64,000 nucleotides of DNA from Lelliottia nimipressuralis (GCF_004402045.1 NZ_SOMG01000030.1:1054001-1118000), one strand, 5' to 3'; counted from the first letter of the stretch, positions 34,720 through 43,957 are shown. Notes: a model not told the origin generated them from the letters alone. A program made the numbers and translations.

Positions 34720-35456
34720 GCCTGGCGCGCCACCACGCTAAACCCACCGATGAATACCGCGTCGCAAACGGCCCGGTGTTCCGGCGAGCTCACCAGCGCG
34801 CGTAGCGCATCGCGGATGGCGTTCAGCGTTTCAGGCGAAGTGTTATGCGAGGTGATGAGCGGCAGCCCAGGCGTCAGGGGGGTGCGGTCAATAACCGCCA
34901 GCCCCGCAAGCCGCTCCGGCTCGTGACGCTGCAGCAGCGCCCAGGTGACACAGTCGATAGCCGCGATATCTCCTGCCCCGCGTTTGATATCAATCAGCGA
35001 CTGTCGATGGCTACCGCTAAAGGACGTTTGCGCGAAAAACGGACCGTCAGTTGCCAGAGGAGCCACTTTTTTTCGCAGCGCACGGTAGCCGGACTGCGAG
35101 TCCGGTGAATTACAGACCGCCCGGCGTCCGCGAAAATCAGCCAGCGTGAGATGCCGATCCTCCTCGCGCACCGCCAGAACGCTGCGGTAGTGGATCCCTT
35201 CGCAGCCCGGTGCCGTGTAGTGAAAACAGCCGACCACCTGCACATCCGGAAGCTGCGTGACCAGCGGATAGCCGCAGGCCTGGCTGAGGATAAGCCCAGG
35301 CTGTTGCCAGTGGGTCAGCAGGTCAGCCTCCGGCCAGCCGGGGTCACGATCGACGGGCACACCGCGCGCAACCAGTAAACCCTTTACCGCCAGCCAGAGC
35401 GCGCGGGTGTCGTCGCGATCCACGGCGTACATGGGAAACGCCAGCAGGTTACTCAT
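34698..35456 (-). CDS. PhnD-like phosphate/phosphonate-type substrate-binding protein
   Basis: 252 residues from ATG 35456 (MSNLLAFPMYAVD), with GAGG at good spacing. Sequence pattern of the PhnD/periplasmic-binding-like superfamily: YRSVLAVREEDRHLTLADFRGRRAV, NSPDSQSGYRALR, and GDIAAIDCVTWALLQRH. No signal peptide is evident, so it is probably cytosolic or differently used rather than a classical ABC receptor. Its start overlaps the desaturase stop by eight bases. Ligand unknown. Confidence 0.75.
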   Translation of the reverse strand: MSNLLAFPMYAVDRDDTRALWLAVKGLLVARGVPVDRDPGWPEADLLTHWQQPGLILSQACGYPLVTQLPDVQVVGCFHYTAPGCEGIHYRSVLAVREEDRHLTLADFRGRRAVCNSPDSQSGYRALRKKVAPLATDGPFFAQTSFSGSHRQSLIDIKRGAGDIAAIDCVTWALLQRHEPERLAGLAVIDRTPLTPGLPLITSHNTSPETLNAIRDALRALVSSPEHRAVCDAVFIGGFSVVARQAYASLSA

Positions 35457-36420
35457 ACTCATCCTCTTGTTGTCTCCCGGGATGAACGGTGACGTCGACG
35501 GGTCTGGCCCAGAACTGTCGCAGCCATTCGCCGTAGCCCCTGACGAGAAAACCGTGGTTTCGCTCCCGGTACGCCTCCCGGTTTTGCAGGTAGATCGCCT
35601 TCAGTCCGTACCAGGGAACGCCCGGCAAATCATGATGTACTGAATGGTAGTTGAGATTTAAAAACAGTACCCGCCAGAAGAGCCCCGCCTCGTTAATGAC
35701 GGAGCGCGCGAGCGGGTCGTCCGCTGCGCGATGTTCGAAAAAGGATCGAACTTTAGTGAGCGCCAGCGCCGGATAGCTTACCGCTAGCACAAACCAGACG
35801 GGTGAAAAACCGACGTGCATCATACAGGCGAAGAGTGCCGCCAGCAGCACACTGTGAACCAGCCACATCGTCATCGCCCGCAGGCGAAGATGACGAAACG
35901 CCGCCGCGGCGCTGCCCAGGGTCTGAAGAATATCGAGCAGCGGCGCAAGCATCAGCCGACCGGCGAAGGTGTTCCGGGCGCGGATCGCGCGCTTCTGCCA
36001 TGGGGTAAAGCGCGCCCAGCTCTCGTCGGTAAAATAGTACGACTCCGGGTCATCCACTGGATGGGTCAGGCTATCGTACCGATGATGGGCCAGATGAGAA
36101 TCCCGGTACAGGCCATACGGATACCAGACCGCCAGCGGGAGTGTGCCAAACAGCTGGTTAAGCCAGGCAAAACGCGTGGGGTGCCCATGGATCAGCTCAT
36201 GCTGCAGGGACATGTACCAGGCGGTAAACCCGATCAGCAGCAGCGTGGCGGGAAGCAGGCCGAGCGTTTGCCAGAACGCCAGCGTGGCAAACCAGCCAGC
36301 ATAAATAGTAATAATTAAAAGCCAGGTGGGCAGTTCGCTTCGCCACAGGAATCCCGATGCGAGATGGTGGATTTGATTGCGTTGTTGCGGATGCAAATAG
36401 AGGGAGTTTCGTTTACCCAT
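35449..36420 (-). CDS. Fatty acid desaturase family protein
   Basis: 323 residues from ATG 36420 (MGKRNSLYLHPQQRNQ), the only ATG near the N-terminus. AAGGA lies directly before it, a tight spacing. Three histidine boxes of membrane di-iron desaturases are present: HELIHGH (74-80), HLAHH (109-113) and HSVHH (259-263). Hydrophobic segments lie between them. It would insert a double bond or hydroxyl in an acyl chain, substrate unknown. Most Enterobacteriaceae make unsaturated fatty acids anaerobically through FabA, so a desaturase is an accessory trait here. It shares an operon with the PhnD-like gene. Confidence 0.85.
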   Translation of the reverse strand: MGKRNSLYLHPQQRNQIHHLASGFLWRSELPTWLLIITIYAGWFATLAFWQTLGLLPATLLLIGFTAWYMSLQHELIHGHPTRFAWLNQLFGTLPLAVWYPYGLYRDSHLAHHRYDSLTHPVDDPESYYFTDESWARFTPWQKRAIRARNTFAGRLMLAPLLDILQTLGSAAAAFRHLRLRAMTMWLVHSVLLAALFACMMHVGFSPVWFVLAVSYPALALTKVRSFFEHRAADDPLARSVINEAGLFWRVLFLNLNYHSVHHDLPGVPWYGLKAIYLQNREAYRERNHGFLVRGYGEWLRQFWARPVDVTVHPGRQQEDEYE

Positions 36421-36569
36421 TCCTTCAGACGCCGTTTCGCCAGAGACAGTCTCCTGACAATCCGGGATTACATCTGAAATAACAAACAACTTAAATCGCT
36501 TTGCTTTGCCAGAAACATGGGGCTTGCCCGCTGCTTGACTTATTCTGTAATAAAGGTACTTTTCAGGAC

Positions 36570-37550
36570 ATGAAAAAGATCCTGATTATCGTTCCTGACG
36601 GCGGCATGCTGTTTGAAGCCGCCGGTATTGCCGACATTCTGATGCAGGCCAACCGGCTGCACCCGGAAGGGCTTGCCCAACCCCGCTACCGGATTATCAT
36701 CGCCACGACCCAGCCTCACCAGGTGATCCACGGTCAGTCCGGCCTGAATCTGCTGGCGGATTATCGCCTGCCGGAGCTGGATCCGCGTGAACCGCTGGAC
36801 ACCATTATCATCACCGGGCGCGGCATGAACGAGCAGGAGAGCACGGCGGTCGTCGACTGGCTGCACCTTGCGGCACCGCACGCCCGGCGGGTCGCTTCAA
36901 TATGTGGCGGCGCGATGCTGCTGGCCCAGAGCGGTTTGCTTGACGGTCGTCGCGCGACCACCCACTGGCGGCTGCTGGAGACAATGCAGGCTCAGTACCC
37001 GTCGATCAGGGTCGAAGGCGGCCCGCTGTATATTCAGGATGGCCCCATCTGGACCTCCGGGGGCGTGAGTTCCGGGTTTGACCTGACCCTGGCGCTGGTG
37101 GAGGACGACTACGGATTTACCCTCGCCCGCGATGTGGCGCAGGATCTGGTGATGTATCTGCGCCGCCCTGGGGGACAGCTGCAGTTCAGTCGCTACAGCC
37201 TGCAGCAGCCTGGCGCATCGGGCCCGATAAGCGAGCTGCAGTCCTGGATTCTGCAAAACCTCACCGCCGACCTGTGCGTGGAAAATCTGGCCGAAAAAGC
37301 GGTGATGAGCCCGCGCAATTTCACCCGCGTGTTTACCCGTGAGACCGGCGTCTCTCCTGCCCGCTACGTGACCGAAGCGCGTCTGGCCGCCGCCCGCCAG
37401 TTGCTTGAGCAGACCAGCGATTCCCTTGAGCGCATTGCCGGGCAAAGCGGGTTTGGCACCAGCATTAATTTGCGACGCGTGTTCGAGAAACAGCTCCACC
37501 TCACCCCGGGCGAATATCGCCAGCGCTTTCATTGCCGGAAAATGGCGTAA
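36570..37550 (+). CDS. GlxA family transcriptional regulator (DJ-1/PfpI plus AraC domains)
   Basis: 326 residues from ATG 36570 (MKKILIIVPDGGMLFEAAGI). Residues 1-190 form a DJ-1/PfpI-like domain with cysteine in SICGGA (about Cys112). The C-terminal 100 residues are an AraC helix-turn-helix pair (LAEKAVMSPRNFTRVFTRETG and SGFGTSINLRRVFEKQL). Such proteins are cytosolic activators. Divergent from the desaturase across about 150 bases and followed, same strand, by a GAPDH gene 79 bases downstream. Either could be its target. Confidence 0.88.
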   Translation: MKKILIIVPDGGMLFEAAGIADILMQANRLHPEGLAQPRYRIIIATTQPHQVIHGQSGLNLLADYRLPELDPREPLDTIIITGRGMNEQESTAVVDWLHLAAPHARRVASICGGAMLLAQSGLLDGRRATTHWRLLETMQAQYPSIRVEGGPLYIQDGPIWTSGGVSSGFDLTLALVEDDYGFTLARDVAQDLVMYLRRPGGQLQFSRYSLQQPGASGPISELQSWILQNLTADLCVENLAEKAVMSPRNFTRVFTRETGVSPARYVTEARLAAARQLLEQTSDSLERIAGQSGFGTSINLRRVFEKQLHLTPGEYRQRFHCRKMA

Positions 37551-37629
37551 TCTGATCCTTTTTTGTCGTTTACGCCATTGCGCCTGACGCCTACAGTGAC
37601 TCCAGACAACGAAAGATAAGGAGTGCACC

Positions 37630-38640
37630 ATGGTTAAGGTCGGTATTAACGGTTTCGGCCGTATCGGACGTAATTTCCTGCGCGCGGCGCTGGGTAACCC
37701 GGATCTGCAGATTGTGGCCATTAACGATCTGACGGACAGCAAAACCCTCGCCCATCTGCTGAAACACGATTCCCTGCTGGGTAAACTACCCGCGCCCGTT
37801 GAAGCGGCAGACGGCGCGCTGCAGGTAGACGGGCAGCGGATCGCCGTATTTAGCGAACGCGATCCGGCGAATATTCCGTGGCGCGATGTCGGCGTTGACG
37901 TGGTGATTGAAGCCACCGGGTTCTTTACTGAACGAGAAAAAGCGGCAGTGCATATTACCCACGGCGGCGCGAAGCGCGTCATCATTTCCGCTCCCGGGAA
38001 GAACGACGACCTGACGATTGTGATGGGCGTCAATCATGAGCAGTACGATCCCGCCCGCCACGCCGTGGTGAGTAACGGGAGCTGCACCACGAACGGTCTG
38101 GCACCGGCTGCTCAGGTGCTGCATCAGCAGTTCGGGATTGAGCATGGTCTGATGAACACGACCCACGCCTATACCAACAGCCAGGCGCTGCACGACCAGC
38201 CGGAGAAAGATCTGCGCGGCGCGCGCGCGGCGGCGCTGTCGATTGTGCCTTACTCCAGCGGCGCGGCGAAAGCGCTGGGGAAAGTGATCCCCTCTCTGGA
38301 CGGTAAACTGACCGGGTACTCCCTGCGCGTGCCGGTTCCGGTGGTGTCGGTTGTGGATTTAACGGTGACGCTGAGCCGCAATGTAACCGTCGAAGAGGTG
38401 AATGAGGCGTTCCGTCACGCTGCCGCCAGCGGGCCACTGAAAGGCATTCTGGGATACAGCGATGAACCGCTGGTCTCCAGCGATTACCAGGGCGACCCGC
38501 GCTCCTCGATTATTGACGGGCTTTCCACGCTGGTGATTGGCGGGAATATGGTGAAGATCCTGGCGTGGTATGACAACGAGTGGGGATTCTCAAACCGTCT
38601 GGTAGATTTGGCGGTATTTATGGATAAGAAAGGGCTGTAA
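37630..38640 (+). CDS. Type I glyceraldehyde-3-phosphate dehydrogenase, second copy type
   Basis: 336 residues with AAGGAG upstream of the ATG. NAD-binding motif GINGFGRIGRN (5-15) and Asp33 in INDLTD point to NAD use. The catalytic cysteine is Cys152 in SNGSCTTNG and the catalytic histidine is His179 in TTHAYTNSQ. The common GapA motif is SNASCTTNC, so both flanking residues differ from the housekeeping enzyme. This suggests a paralogue, perhaps one less sensitive to thiol attack because the neighbouring cysteine is glycine. It converts glyceraldehyde-3-phosphate to 1,3-bisphosphoglycerate. Physiological role here unknown, and a GlxA-type regulator precedes it. Confidence 0.9.
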   Translation: MVKVGINGFGRIGRNFLRAALGNPDLQIVAINDLTDSKTLAHLLKHDSLLGKLPAPVEAADGALQVDGQRIAVFSERDPANIPWRDVGVDVVIEATGFFTEREKAAVHITHGGAKRVIISAPGKNDDLTIVMGVNHEQYDPARHAVVSNGSCTTNGLAPAAQVLHQQFGIEHGLMNTTHAYTNSQALHDQPEKDLRGARAAALSIVPYSSGAAKALGKVIPSLDGKLTGYSLRVPVPVVSVVDLTVTLSRNVTVEEVNEAFRHAAASGPLKGILGYSDEPLVSSDYQGDPRSSIIDGLSTLVIGGNMVKILAWYDNEWGFSNRLVDLAVFMDKKGL

Positions 38641-38647
38641 GTCTGGA

Positions 38648-38674
38648 GCCGGGTGGCGCTTGCGCCTACCCGGC
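38648..38674. repeat. REP-type palindrome
   Basis: GCCGGGTGGCGC and GCGCCTACCCGGC form an imperfect hairpin between the convergent GAPDH and exporter genes, as in enterobacterial REP elements. It may also stabilise or end both transcripts. Confidence 0.8.
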
Positions 38675-38681
38675 AAGTGCA

Positions 38682-39869
38682 TTACTCCGCTTTAACTTTC
38701 ACGCCCATAAACACAATCACCATCGCCGTTACCAGCAGAAGGCCGCTGCCGGCAAATACGCCGCTGGCGCCATTGAGGTCAAATACCGCCCCGCCCCCGG
38801 CCGCACCGGCGCTTATCGCCAGCTGGATTGAGGCTACCAGCAGCCCCCCTGCACTTTCGGCTTCATCCGGAACGGTAGTGGCAAGCCAGGTTGACCAGCC
38901 CACCGGAACCAGACCAAATGCAAAGCCCCACAGCGCAACCAGGAATCCGTCCAGCATGGCCAGATGACCAAACGCTACCATCGTGAGCGCAAGCACGCCC
39001 ATGGCGAACGGTACCAGCGCCAGCGTCAGGCGCAGATTACGCGCCAGAAGATGCCCGGCAACGGAGGTGCCCACAAAGTTGGCCAGTCCAAAGCCCAGCA
39101 GGATCAGTGAAATGGTCTCTACGCTCGCCTGCCCTACCGTTTCCAGGAACGGACGCAGGTAGGTAAAGAACGCAAAATGGCCGCTGAAGATCAGGATGGT
39201 CGCCAGCATGCCGCCGATCATTCCCGGGCGACGCAGCACGCGGAACAGCGTGCTCAGGCTGCCGCTGCTCTCCGGCTTCATGGACGGCAGGACCCAGAGC
39301 TGCCACAGCAGCGCCAGCATGCTCGGCAGAATGCAGAGGATAAACACGTTACGCCAGCCGATCAGGCTGCCAAGATAGCTGCCCAGCGGCGCCGCAACCA
39401 CCGTGGCAATGGATACGCTGGAGAAGATCACCGCCAGCGCTTTCGGCACTTTGTCCGCCGGCACCAGACGCATCGTCGTGGCCGTCGACATCGCCCAGAA
39501 TCCCCCGATGGCAACCCCGAGCAGCAAACGCCCCATCAGCAGAACGTGCAGGTTGGGCGCAAAAGCCACCAGCAGGCTGGAGATAATTTGCAGCACCGAG
39601 AAAAACATCAGCACCCAGCGGCGGTCGATACTTTTGGTTGCCGGGGTAATCAGCAGCCCGGTCACCAGCGCCACGAGTGCGGTGGCGGTCACGGCCTGTC
39701 CGGCCATTCCCTCACTCACGCCGAGGCTCGCGGCCATTGGCGTTAACAAACTGGCGGGCAGAAATTCTGCCGTAATCAAGCCAAACACCCCCAGCCCCAG
39801 TGAATAGACGGCCCGCCAGGCGGGTTTTGCAGGCGTTACCGCCTCGCTCGCCGCGACACATGAATTCAT
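38682..39869 (-). CDS. MFS exporter, NepI-like (DHA1 family)
   Basis: 395 residues from ATG 39869 (MNSCVAASEAVTPAKPAW), which has GGGAG upstream. Twelve membrane segments are evident. Stretches such as VEFLP-like TAEFLPASLLTPMAASLGVS, GGFWAMSTATTMRLVPADKVP, LVPVGWSTWL and RNVFILCILPS closely follow the E. coli purine-ribonucleoside exporter NepI. The substrate could still differ, as the DHA1 family is broad. A divergent AraC-type gene lies 115 bases away and is its likely regulator. Confidence 0.85.
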   Translation of the reverse strand: MNSCVAASEAVTPAKPAWRAVYSLGLGVFGLITAEFLPASLLTPMAASLGVSEGMAGQAVTATALVALVTGLLITPATKSIDRRWVLMFFSVLQIISSLLVAFAPNLHVLLMGRLLLGVAIGGFWAMSTATTMRLVPADKVPKALAVIFSSVSIATVVAAPLGSYLGSLIGWRNVFILCILPSMLALLWQLWVLPSMKPESSGSLSTLFRVLRRPGMIGGMLATILIFSGHFAFFTYLRPFLETVGQASVETISLILLGFGLANFVGTSVAGHLLARNLRLTLALVPFAMGVLALTMVAFGHLAMLDGFLVALWGFAFGLVPVGWSTWLATTVPDEAESAGGLLVASIQLAISAGAAGGGAVFDLNGASGVFAGSGLLLVTAMVIVFMGVKVKAE

Positions 39870-39892
39870 CTGTTTTTCTCCCGTTATAGAAA

Positions 39893-39908
39893 TGTGACAA
39901 CTGTCGCA
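39893..39908. promoter_or_regulatory. Imperfect inverted repeat in divergent promoter region
   Basis: TGTGAC and GTCGCA, separated by AACT, form an inverted repeat with one mismatch, 24 bases upstream of the exporter start codon. It could be an operator for the divergently encoded AraC-type protein. Weak evidence. Confidence 0.35.
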
Positions 39909-39984
39909 AAAGCATAGAAGGTTCACCCTGGACGATCTATGACATATAATCTCCACTTATTGATTATTCGTCCGGAGTTGCGTC

Positions 39985-40941
39985 ATGACCGTACAGTCAC
40001 CCGATTTGATCAGCGAACTTTTACGCGGCATGCGCCTGTCGGGGGTGAAATACCGTCGAATTGAAGCCAGCTCGCCGTTTGGCGTCGCGTTCCATCACGC
40101 GCCCGGCAGAGCGCAGTTTCATTTCGTGAGCCAAGGCAGCGCCCTGCTGCGAATGGAGAGCGGTGCGACGTTCGAACTGAGCAGCGGCGATGCCCTGTTT
40201 ATTCCCGGCGGTAATTCTCATGCACTACTCTCTGACGAGCAGGCCACCATAACCCCGGTCAACGACTTTCCCAGCGAACCTATCTGCAGCTCGGTCTGCG
40301 CTATTACCTGTGAGCCCTGCCCGGAGGGCGAGAACACCATCATCTTTAGCGGGTGCATGGATTTTGAGCTGGGCGGGATGCAGCCGCTGATCAAGGCGAT
40401 GCCGGAAGTGATGATGGTTAGCCGGCTGATGTCCACCTGGCCGGAAATTCATCCGCTGCTCGCGGCAATGGAGCGCGAGTCAATGACGCGACAGGTCGGG
40501 TTCGCCGGGATCCTTGCCCGGCTGGCCGACGTGGTGGCGGCGCTGATCGTCCGCGGCTGGGTCGAGGCGGGTTGTGGAAAAGCGACAGGCTGGGTGCAGG
40601 TCTTACGTGACCCTCGTCTGAGCCGGGCCATCTACGCCATGCACCAGCAGCCCGGCCTGAACTGGAGCGTGGCGGACCTGGCAAAAGAAGCGGGCACCTC
40701 CCGTTCCGTGTTTGCAGAACGGTTTCTGTCCGCGACGGGAACCACACCGGCCAAATATCTCAGTGAGCTGAGGATGCGGCTGGCCATTCAGTACATTCGC
40801 CATGAAAATCAGCCCATTGAAACGGTCGCGCTGCGGCTGGGATATGGTTCGCTGGCGGCGTTCAGCCGGGCGTTTAAGCGGATTATCGGGCATGCACCCG
40901 GCACGCTGCGGGAAGCCAGCCAGACCCCGGAAGAGGTATGA
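39985..40941 (+). CDS. AraC family regulator with cupin sensor domain
   Basis: 318 residues, with GGAG upstream. The N-terminal part is a cupin of the AraC/CupinAraC type (FHFVSQGSALLRMESG, LSSGDALFIPGGNSHALL). The C-terminal 100 residues are a double helix-turn-helix (VADLAKEAGTSRSVFAERFL, VALRLGYGSLAAFSRAFKRI). Divergent from the NepI-like exporter, which suggests ligand-dependent control of efflux. Confidence 0.9.
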   Translation: MTVQSPDLISELLRGMRLSGVKYRRIEASSPFGVAFHHAPGRAQFHFVSQGSALLRMESGATFELSSGDALFIPGGNSHALLSDEQATITPVNDFPSEPICSSVCAITCEPCPEGENTIIFSGCMDFELGGMQPLIKAMPEVMMVSRLMSTWPEIHPLLAAMERESMTRQVGFAGILARLADVVAALIVRGWVEAGCGKATGWVQVLRDPRLSRAIYAMHQQPGLNWSVADLAKEAGTSRSVFAERFLSATGTTPAKYLSELRMRLAIQYIRHENQPIETVALRLGYGSLAAFSRAFKRIIGHAPGTLREASQTPEEV

Positions 40942-40954
40942 CTGGCGTACGACA

Positions 40955-42334
40955 TCAGAAGTAGTATTTAAAGCGCACGCGTCCGCCGTAGCGATCGTCA
41001 TTTCGGTCATCGCCGTCTTTCGGATGGGCTTCCACCCAGGACGCATACGCGCCAAGATAAATATTGAAATTCTTCATCTTCATCACGTTCGGGATCAGGT
41101 ATGAAGCATGAATGGTGTGAATATCATAATCCCCGGGATCGGTTACCCAGCAGTCCCCGTCGCAGTCAGCGTCGAAGTTAGCGGTGTTGAAATTATCGAT
41201 CTGGTTGTGCGCGTAGATATAGCCCAGCTCAACGTTACGCCATAAGGCATTCACGCCCGCGGTGAAATCCTTCTCATCAGTTGCATCCATATAAGCGGTA
41301 TTCAGGTTCGCCACGATACCGCCATCCGGATCGGTTTTTTGCCCGTTCCACGTCATGGTGAAGCCGTAGCCGGTGCGATCAGACTGGTCTACCCATTTCC
41401 CCGATGCATCGCGGTAGCCATAGGCGTTGTTGACGAGGTTGCTCTCCATCGCGATGGCCGTCGAGAAGTTGCCTTCCTGCCAGGCAATGACCGGACGGAC
41501 GTAGGCGACGTTTTTTTCGTTATCCAGGTCCACACCGTGGTACTGCTGGTCAACAAACAGCGAACTGCCATCTTCCAGCAGGGTGTTGACCTCGAAATAC
41601 CAGTTTCCCAGGGTTTTACTCAGCAGGAAATTACCGCCGCTGTCGCTACGCCCACGCCCCTCTTTCATCATGTAGATGTAGCCGTAACCATCGCTGTAGA
41701 GGTCGTTAGCCGTGTTGCCGGAATATTCAACGAAGGTGTCCTGATTCAGCGGGAACATGTCATAGGCTTCGAAGCGCCCAACTTTCACCTTCCAGTCGTT
41801 TTCCGTACCAAAGAAGAAAACGGCATCATCAAGGTTCATTTTGCCCGTTAAGTCAGCCAGCGGCTGCACGGAGAAACCGGCGAAATTGCCGTTCTCCATC
41901 CGTTTATATCCGTCAAAACCCAGCAGCAGACGGCCGTTAATATCCCAGCGCTCGTGGCTGCCGGGTGCCCAGTCTTTATTGGCCGTCGTTTTCATGGAGG
42001 TTAAACTGCCGGTCTTGCTGGCCGCGTCCATATTAAATTCAACGTCGCCGTAGAACTTAATATCCCCGTAGCCGGATAACGTCAGTTTGGGTGCCGTTTG
42101 TGCTGTGGAAGGCTCCGTGGATTCAACCACAACCGGATTCGCGGCCGCCACGGTTTGCTGCTGTTGCTTCAGATCCTGAATTTGCGCTTCCGCCTTTGCC
42201 GCCCGTGTTTCCGCCTTTTCGAGGCGCGCCTCCAGTTGCGCCAGCTTATCTTCCAGACGCTGGGTATCTTTTGCTGCCATTGCTCCGGTAGTACAAAACG
42301 CACTGACAATGAGTGCAAGGTATTTCACTTTCAT
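40955..42334 (-). CDS. Carbohydrate porin (RafY/ScrY-like)
   Basis: 459 residues from ATG 42334. Signal peptide MKVKYLALIVSAFCTTGAMA is followed by a coiled coil of about 35 residues (RLEDKLAQLEARLEKAETRA) like that of sugar porins ScrY and RafY. The rest is beta-strand rich with aromatic girdle pattern and ends RVRFKYYF, with terminal phenylalanine typical of outer-membrane barrels. Encoded just after a GPH sugar symporter in the same orientation, forming an outer- and inner-membrane uptake pair. The sugar is unknown; an oligosaccharide is likely. Confidence 0.85.
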   Translation of the reverse strand: MKVKYLALIVSAFCTTGAMAAKDTQRLEDKLAQLEARLEKAETRAAKAEAQIQDLKQQQQTVAAANPVVVESTEPSTAQTAPKLTLSGYGDIKFYGDVEFNMDAASKTGSLTSMKTTANKDWAPGSHERWDINGRLLLGFDGYKRMENGNFAGFSVQPLADLTGKMNLDDAVFFFGTENDWKVKVGRFEAYDMFPLNQDTFVEYSGNTANDLYSDGYGYIYMMKEGRGRSDSGGNFLLSKTLGNWYFEVNTLLEDGSSLFVDQQYHGVDLDNEKNVAYVRPVIAWQEGNFSTAIAMESNLVNNAYGYRDASGKWVDQSDRTGYGFTMTWNGQKTDPDGGIVANLNTAYMDATDEKDFTAGVNALWRNVELGYIYAHNQIDNFNTANFDADCDGDCWVTDPGDYDIHTIHASYLIPNVMKMKNFNIYLGAYASWVEAHPKDGDDRNDDRYGGRVRFKYYF

Positions 42335-42428
42335 CGACTCCATCCTCGTGAGTTAATCATTATTTCCTGACGGACACAGAGAACCTCGCCGATAATTCAT
42401 ATGAATTATCGGCTTACTACATCAACCA

Positions 42429-43787
42429 TTAAGAATTAGCGAATTCGCCTTTATTTAAATCATTCACTACGCCATCCATGACGTTTTCCGTTAATTTATA
42501 AAACTTAATCGAGAAGGCGGTGAGTAAATAAAAGAGTGAAGGGATCAACGTAAACAGAAGAATGACGCCCTGAACGGCGGATTCCGATTGTACCGCGCTG
42601 TTTGACTCATAATTATACCCGGCGAGAACCCAGCCCAGGATAGCGCCGCCGACCGCAACACCTAATTTAATCACAAATATATTGGCCGCAACATTCATAC
42701 CTGTAATACGACGCTGGGTTTTCCATTCACCGTAATTATTTGCATCGGTGATCATAGACCACTGCAGCGCGCCGTTGCCGCCCTGGACAATCTGAATAAG
42801 CACGTGGGCGATCAGGGGAATAACCCAGAACTCCAGCGGCAGCCAGAAGCAGGCCACGCCTAATGCGGCATTCAGGATATTAATCCAGAACGAGAGTTTG
42901 ACCTTGCAAAAACGGGTGCCGAACGGCTGAGCCAGCACGGAGCCAAACATCGAGGCCAGCATCCCGCCCAGCATAAAGAACGAGATGATGTCCGCCCCTT
43001 TGTTCAGCACGGTGTTGACGTAATAGACCACCGCGCCGCCGCGAATCACCACCGCCACCAGCATCATAAAGTTGTAAATGGAGAGAATGCGCCACTGATC
43101 GTTACGGAAGAGAATTTTAACGTCACGGGCGATGTTCAGATTCTCTTCTTTGATGGGCTGCACGCGCTCTTTTGTGGTCGCAAAACAGACGATAAACATC
43201 AGACAACCGATCGCGCCAAAGAGCGCCATCGCTACCTGAATGCCGGTTGCTCTGTCACCAGGGTAGAGATAATCCGCCAGAGGCAGAATGAGGGCTGTAC
43301 CAAGCGCACCGCCAATAGGGGTGATAGCAAAACGCCAGGACTGCAAAGAGAGGTTTTCACGCGGGTCGGACGTTAGCGCCGCCCCCAGGGAGCAATACGG
43401 GATATTAATGGCGGTATACATCAGAGTCATAAATATATATGCCCCGACGGCATAATAAATCTTTCCGGTTTCGGTAAAATTCGGAATGGAATAAACCAGT
43501 ACGCAGCTCACCGCAAAAGGCACGCATATCGCCAGCAGCCATGGACGAAAACGCCCCCAGCGCGTTGACGTTGCATCGGCAATTGCTCCCATTACAGGAT
43601 CGGTAATGGCATCTAATAAACGCACCAGAAGAAACATCGTTCCCATTACGGCCGGCGGTAATCCATATATATCCGTATAGTAATACGCCAGAATGGCCAC
43701 CGATGAATCAAATACAATGTGACTCGCTGCATCTCCCAGGCTATAGCCTATTTTTTCTTTGACCGGAATTTTTTCTGCAACTGACAT
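42429..43787 (-). CDS. GPH family sugar:cation symporter (MelB-like)
   Basis: 452 residues from ATG 43787 (MSVAEKIPVKEKIGYSLGDA). GYSLGDAASHIVFD and DAITDPVMGAIADATSTRWGRFRPW are the GPH signatures, including the conserved aspartates of cation binding and the RWGRFRP loop. About twelve membrane segments. Members carry glycosides with sodium or protons. The porin gene follows 94 bases downstream. A perfect LacI-type palindrome lies 20 bases before the start codon, so the pair is probably sugar-induced. Confidence 0.88.
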   Translation of the reverse strand: MSVAEKIPVKEKIGYSLGDAASHIVFDSSVAILAYYYTDIYGLPPAVMGTMFLLVRLLDAITDPVMGAIADATSTRWGRFRPWLLAICVPFAVSCVLVYSIPNFTETGKIYYAVGAYIFMTLMYTAINIPYCSLGAALTSDPRENLSLQSWRFAITPIGGALGTALILPLADYLYPGDRATGIQVAMALFGAIGCLMFIVCFATTKERVQPIKEENLNIARDVKILFRNDQWRILSIYNFMMLVAVVIRGGAVVYYVNTVLNKGADIISFFMLGGMLASMFGSVLAQPFGTRFCKVKLSFWINILNAALGVACFWLPLEFWVIPLIAHVLIQIVQGGNGALQWSMITDANNYGEWKTQRRITGMNVAANIFVIKLGVAVGGAILGWVLAGYNYESNSAVQSESAVQGVILLFTLIPSLFYLLTAFSIKFYKLTENVMDGVVNDLNKGEFANS

Positions 43788-43806
43788 AGCGTGACTCCTC
43801 ATTTAT

Positions 43807-43818
43807 GAAACCGGTTTC
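43807..43818. promoter_or_regulatory. LacI-family-type operator palindrome
   Basis: GAAACCGGTTTC is a perfect 12-base palindrome with the central CG of LacI/GalR-family operators. It lies between start codon and promoter area of the GPH symporter, a position suited to repression. No LacI-type regulator gene is seen in this window. Confidence 0.7.
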
Positions 43819-43941
43819 TTTTGTTGCGACAATTTCGCCTGAGAGTGACGCCACGATCCATTATGTTTTTTCACCAGGAACTTATGTTTTTTGCTTTATG
43901 TGATCGTGATAATTAAAAGAAACAATTCACCGGGCACATTA

Positions 43942-43957
43942 TGTGCAACGGATCGCA
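43942..43957. promoter_or_regulatory. Candidate CRP-cAMP site
   Basis: TGTGC, six bases, TCGCA: eight of ten positions match the TGTGA-N6-TCACA consensus. The position, 155 bases from the sugar transporter start codon and 196 bases from treA, would allow catabolite control of either unit. Confidence 0.5.
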
